Assembly: GCA_030616775.1 (NCBI GenBank)
Contig: JAUWWQ010000022.1
Coordinates: 1 to 64,000, forward strand
Reading direction: 5' to 3'
DNA from: Planctomycetota bacterium
Lineage (GTDB): Bacteria > Planctomycetota > Phycisphaerae > UBA1845
DNA length: 64,000 bases
Shown here one piece after another: positions 60,352 to 64,000 of the stretch. The notes below the pieces were generated by a model. It was given only the letters and a program-made list of their open reading frames with translations, searched no databases and was not told where the DNA came from. Within the stretch, counting starts at the first letter, position 1; every line of letters starts with the position of its first letter. Both the position numbers and the translations under genes were made by a program.

Positions 60352-61536
60352 TTATCTGTGCGAAATACCGGGAGTGCGAGAGACGAGGGCATCTCGACGA
60401 GCGTATGAAAAGACAGCAGCACCCAGCAGCACGGTGCCCGCCAGCGCGGCCAGCGCCACGTCAAACCCCAATGAATCGATCAGCTCGCCGAGTGCAACGA
60501 ACCCTATCAACATTCCCAAGTCGCCGGCAGCTAAAATAAGAGCGGTTCCCGTACCACGGAATTGAAAAGGCAATCGCTCGGCTGCCAAATCCACCATCGA
60601 TGGGAAGACAAAACAGTGACCCGCTCCCATCAGAAACGCGGGCAGGACAAGTTGCCCTTGGGATCGAATGCCGATGAGGCAGACCAGGCCGGTGCTAAGC
60701 AACAACAGCCCACCAGCAAGGGTGCGCGTCCGACCAAGCCGTTCGGGCACCCGGCGGCCAATCACGCGGAGCGTCATCGCGGTGGGAGCATAGACCAGGA
60801 AGAACACCTTGATGTCCTTGAACTCACGGGCCTCAGCCAGGCGCTCGAGAAATGAGGACTGCAAACAGAAGACCATGCTGAAGACCAGCCCAATGAGCAG
60901 GACGGAACCGGGCCAATGGGCAACGATCACCTGGATTTGCGACCGGTGCGCTGTTGCGGAATCTGTCTCTTTAGATTGCGTTGTGGACAGGGAATGGGTC
61001 GTGGGTGGGAATCCCGTCAGCATGATGACACCGGCTGCAAACAGGCTGCAGAAGGCACTCGTCGAGAAGAAGATGCGGTACGGGATGATCGAATCAGTGG
61101 ATATCGAGAAAATCCAGTCGCCCAGCGTCGGCCCTATCATAATGCCTAAAAAGCCGGCCAGGCCCATAATGCCGATACTCTCCGCCCGACGATGCGGCGG
61201 AGCGGTCTGCGCGGCGAACACAGCCACAGTGGTCATGACCGCGGCCATCGCCATTTGTGACAGCGCCCGCAGCACGATGATAAGCCAGATCTGCTCGGTG
61301 AACTGGATCGACCCCACGGCCACCGCCACCACAAACGTCCCCGCAAGCCAGATCGGCCGACACCCGAAACGGTCGATCCAGCGGCCCACGTAAAGTCGGA
61401 TTGCCAGTGTCCCGATCATGCTGATGCTCAGGATGCGACCGAGTGTGTCCACACCATGTCCCAGGAATTCCACGTATTGCCCGAAATGGAACTGCAGCGC
61501 GATGCCGGTCATGAAAAGGATGACCGCGATGAACAC
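60352..61536 (-). CDS. Major facilitator superfamily transporter
   Basis: The protein has 394 residues and twelve helices, with the loop 2-3 motif RLYVGRWIDRFGCRP and a long central loop at about 185-205 (THSLSTTQSKETDS). The only start is a GTG at 61536 within helix 1 (VFIAVILFMTGIALQ). The frame is open upstream through TAQRLYTRQFFQ, which looks native, but it then enters the period-7 repeat at 61577-61611 and has no start codon before a stop. The 5' end may thus have been replaced and the first helix shortened. The substrate is unknown. Confidence 0.75.
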   Translation of the reverse strand: MFIAVILFMTGIALQFHFGQYVEFLGHGVDTLGRILSISMIGTLAIRLYVGRWIDRFGCRPIWLAGTFVVAVAVGSIQFTEQIWLIIVLRALSQMAMAAVMTTVAVFAAQTAPPHRRAESIGIMGLAGFLGIMIGPTLGDWIFSISTDSIIPYRIFFSTSAFCSLFAAGVIMLTGFPPTTHSLSTTQSKETDSATAHRSQIQVIVAHWPGSVLLIGLVFSMVFCLQSSFLERLAEAREFKDIKVFFLVYAPTAMTLRVIGRRVPERLGRTRTLAGGLLLLSTGLVCLIGIRSQGQLVLPAFLMGAGHCFVFPSMVDLAAERLPFQFRGTGTALILAAGDLGMLIGFVALGELIDSLGFDVALAALAGTVLLGAAVFSYARRDALVSRTPGISHR

Positions 61537-61576
61537 CTGGAAGAACTGACGGGTGTATAGGCGCTGGGCCGTGCCG

Positions 61577-61611
61577 ATTTGCGATTGCTGATTGTCGATT
61601 GCGGATTGTCC
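61577..61611. repeat. Period-7 tandem repeat (GATTGNN)5
   Basis: Five units of the form GATT(T/G) plus two variable bases lie at the 5' end of the MFS gene. The same unit in minus orientation occurs at 17184-17211. Confidence 0.7.
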
Positions 61612-62342
61612 TTTGTTTTGGAGTTTAAACCGCTAGTCGTCTGCCGGGCGGCTTTACCCTTACAGCTCTCTGCTTGGCGGTTTCCCGCCCCCAACGGCGT
61701 GGGACACCTCCGCGTTAAGCAGGCCTCGCCGCCCTGCTATCATCAGGTTCTGCGCTGGCACGACAAGACCGCCCAACGTGCCGATCCCGATAGCCCTCTT
61801 GCCAAGCGCCTCGAAACGCCCATGAGCGTTGCTGAGTATACAGGCTTTGATCACGTCCTTGATGTGAATCGCCAGCTCAGGAAGCCGGCTCCCTGCGTGC
61901 CGTTTACTGACGGTCTGTCGCGGTTTTGTGCCGTAGACACCCGTGGATCGCAAAGGCGACGCGATGCTCACCGGCGGGCCTCGCGGGGCTCAGATCCCGA
62001 GCCCGATATGAGTTCCAGCAAGGCTGGTGCCTCACGGTACGCCGATGCCCCAGCGGCACCGGTTCTGAAGGCTGAATGAAGGGTACGGCCGGATAAAGTG
62101 CCTGGCGATACGCGTTCGCAGGCGGCCGGCCCGGCTCAGACATCCGGAAGGAGCCATGTTCCGAAGTTACATGGACCAAGATCGCGAGACCCCCGGCGAA
62201 GAGGAAGGATTTCGGGACGGATCTGCGATGACCGGTTGCCTAAGTGAGATATGCTGTGATAGGATCATGGCTGAAGTCTGATGACGGGCGTGTCTCGGTT
62301 GAGTCATACGACGTTGACGGAAACCGGACAGGGGGAACAGGG
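61612..62342. other. 731-base region without a recognised gene
   Basis: Frames on both strands reach about 100-170 codons, but none shows a family motif. A minus-strand frame ending at 61660 (GRFEALGKRAIGIGTLGGLV) has a somewhat protein-like composition and might be a remnant. The right end should hold the promoter of the cytochrome gene. Confidence 0.4.
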
Positions 62343-64000
62343 GTGAAGCACAACCTTGCAATCTTGTGCACGTCGGTGGCACTAGGCCTGATGGCCGCGG
62401 GCCAAGCTCGGGCTCAGGACCAATACGAGTTCCTTTTCGCATTCGGCTCCTCTTGTGGGTGAGGCGTCATCAGCGGCAGGCTCGGCGTTCGGTCGAACGC
62501 CACCGACGGATATGACAGCGGGATCGACAAACCTGTCGCCGCCAACCCCGATGGTTACGCTGGTGTATACCACGTGTTTGACACGCCGGAGTGGCTCGGG
62601 TCGACCGGTTTCTACGACGACGACCTCCGATCGCCGCTGGACCGAAATGAGCGTAAGACGTGGGAGCCTATATGCGTATGGGCGACGCCGTACTTTACGG
62701 ATAGTACGATGCCATTGACTTTCCAGGCTTACACTTATTTGGTTCCCCCCTCGGATCGGCAGTACCTTCTGGAGTTGTTGAGCGTTCCGGACGGCGTGAC
62801 CAGCCCCCATCCGGTGGGGACTGTATGGGAGCTTCCGCTGGTGGGGAAGCTTACGCTGGAGCTACCAACCTACCACACGACCGACGGTCTTACAGGTTAT
62901 CATTTCGCGTTCACAATCACCGAGGCTGAACCTGGGCCGGGCGACATCGACAACGATGGCGACGTGGACCGGGAGGACTTTGTGATCTTCGGGCGGTGTT
63001 TCACCGGCCCCAATGGCGAACCCGATCTCCCCTGCCGGCTGATCGACTTCAACCGATCAGACATGAACGACGACGGTCACGTCGACCTTGCCGACTTCTT
63101 CCTGTTCACCGCCAACTTTACCGGTCTGCTGGCGAGCCGGACTACGTACGTCGGTGCGGCGGCTTGCACGGAGTGCCATGAGGCCAATCACAATGGCTGG
63201 GTCGGAACGCGCCATGCGACCGCGTTCGACACATTGATCGGCGAGAACGAGCAAGAGAATCCCGTGTGCCTGCCCTGCCATACCGTAGGATATGGTGAAG
63301 CCGGCGGATTCGTTGACGTCGCGACGACGCCCGAGCTGGCCAACGTGCAATGCGAGAACTGCCACGGGCCCGGCAGCCACCACGCCGCCGATGCCGACAA
63401 CGTAGGCATTGACGTGGAGCTAGACTCATCGTTGTGTGGTCAGTGCCACGTGTCGTGCCACGGCCTGTGCGGCGACTATTACCATCCGCATTACGAGCAG
63501 TGGTCCACCTCCAAACATTCGAGAGCGCTTGCGGACATCATGTTGCTGCCGGAGTACGAGGACTCGTGCCTGCAATGCCACTCGACGGACTATCGACTTG
63601 CCCCTGAAGACGACAAACCTACGGCATCGGAGGTTATGTACAGCCTGGAATGTGTTGCGTGTCACGTGCCTTACGGCAGTGCCAACGCCTATCAGCTTCG
63701 CCTGGCGCCGGAGTCGCTGTGCGCCCAGTGCCACACTATGGGTGATGCGGCCCCCGGCGAGGAGCCCGAGCGACCACAGGTCGAGTTTATGCAAGGTGTC
63801 GGCGGATTCGCGCTGGATGGCACGCAGTTGGACGGCGTGTACATGATACCCTACATGGATCTTTCCGGCGAGTGCGCCTTCTGCCATGTGTATCGTGAAG
63901 CGTACGGCGGGCCGGATCAAGCCGCCAACAGTGGGCACGCCTTCGAGTCAAACACGCGAGCCTGCGCCCCCTGTCATACGGAGACAGCGGCCACGGCGCG
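62343..64000 (+). CDS. Secreted dockerin-like multihaem cytochrome c (in-frame TGA; runs off the window)
   Basis: A GTG at 62343 starts a signal peptide (AILCTSVALGLMAAGQARAQ). After residue 39 (FGSSCG) an in-frame TGA occurs at 62460-62462, yet the same frame remains open and protein-like to base 64000. Next comes a beta-sandwich-like domain with LGVRSNATDGYDSGID. Two calcium-loop repeats follow (DIDNDGDVDREDFVIFGR at about 201 and DMNDDGHVDLADFFLFTA at about 240). Then there are nine CxxCH haem sites: CTECH, CLPCH, CENCH, CGQCH, CLQCH, CVACH, CAQCH, CAFCH and CAPCH. Multihaem cytochromes of this kind carry electrons or reduce nitrogen and sulfur compounds. The TGA may be a nonsense mutation (Trp to stop), an error, or a recoded codon, because a hairpin lies just downstream. 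The 3' end is outside the window. Confidence 0.75.
62484..62501 (+). other. Hairpin downstream of the in-frame TGA (SECIS-like in form)
   Basis: GGCGTTC (62484-62490), a GGTC loop and GAACGCC (62495-62501) form a perfect 7-bp stem that starts 21 bases after the TGA. In the E. coli formate dehydrogenase SECIS the apical loop is also GGUC, about 18 bases after UGA. The bulged U of that element is absent here, and short GC-rich hairpins occur by chance, so this is only suggestive. Confidence 0.3.

Noticed and set aside
1-64000. CRISPR array, rRNA operon or prophage
   Set aside because: No regularly spaced repeats, rRNA-like sequence or phage structural genes were seen.

Overview
The window reads as chromosomal DNA of a GC-rich planctomycete, probably of the Phycisphaerae type. 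This is an inference from gene content. The signs are: Hanks-type kinases with membrane segments, one of them fused to a formylglycine-enzyme-like domain; FecR-like, HDOD and CsrA proteins; many membrane proteins carrying CxxC zinc ribbons; secreted proteins with dockerin-like calcium loops, an IPTL-CTERM type tail and Cys-rich repeats; and a long multihaem cytochrome c. Short palindromic repeats occur in many of the spaces between genes.
Layout. 1-4 kb: tail of an unknown gene, a 5'-truncated secreted dockerin-like gene, an S9 peptidase and csrA. 4-6 kb: asnS with a coiled-coil insertion. 6-10 kb: a kinase-like/FGE-like fusion whose catalytic HRD motif reads HCG, then an ICMT-like membrane methyltransferase. 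10-13 kb: purF-purM. 13-17 kb: secreted and surface proteins (FecR-like, a TLFGG-repeat protein, an exported protein with a C-terminal anchor, a 28-residue membrane microprotein, an NHL beta-propeller). 17-25 kb: beta-lactamase-family hydrolase, zinc-ribbon membrane protein, oligopeptidase B lipoprotein, glucan phosphorylase. 25-34 kb: an unstable stretch with a truncated Rossmann gene fused head-on to a truncated symporter, lipoproteins including one with a cysteine every 10-11 residues, two fragments of short-chain dehydrogenases, a second intact kinase, and remnants of IS630 and IS1380. 34-47 kb: NRAMP-like transporter without the usual metal motifs, M20 amidohydrolase, mutS, a three-gene zinc-ribbon operon, mnmA carrying an in-frame palindromic insertion, a GT9 glycosyltransferase, dnaA with an origin-like upstream region, and an acetyltransferase. 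47-51 kb: response regulator, tRNA-Leu(UAA), and a small island between two inverted copies of a MITE-like repeat with an IS1595 remnant. 51-57 kb: glyA, ybaK-like deacylase, der, zinc-ribbon protein, HDOD protein. 57-64 kb: a 1047-residue secreted cohesin-like/Cys-rich/dockerin-like protein, an MFS transporter, and a dockerin-like multihaem cytochrome that runs off the window and has an in-frame TGA near its N terminus.
How the genes work together. Housekeeping functions are translation and tRNA (asnS, mnmA, glyA, ybaK, tRNA-Leu), purine synthesis (purF, purM), replication and repair (dnaA, mutS) and ribosome assembly (der). Around them lie secreted and envelope genes that share family-specific tails, and a turnover zone of decayed mobile elements. 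No CRISPR array, rRNA or prophage was seen. The observations most worth checking are the Cys-ladder lipoprotein, the in-frame TGA followed by a SECIS-like hairpin in the cytochrome gene, the palindrome inside mnmA, the pseudokinase fusion and the set of mobile palindromes.
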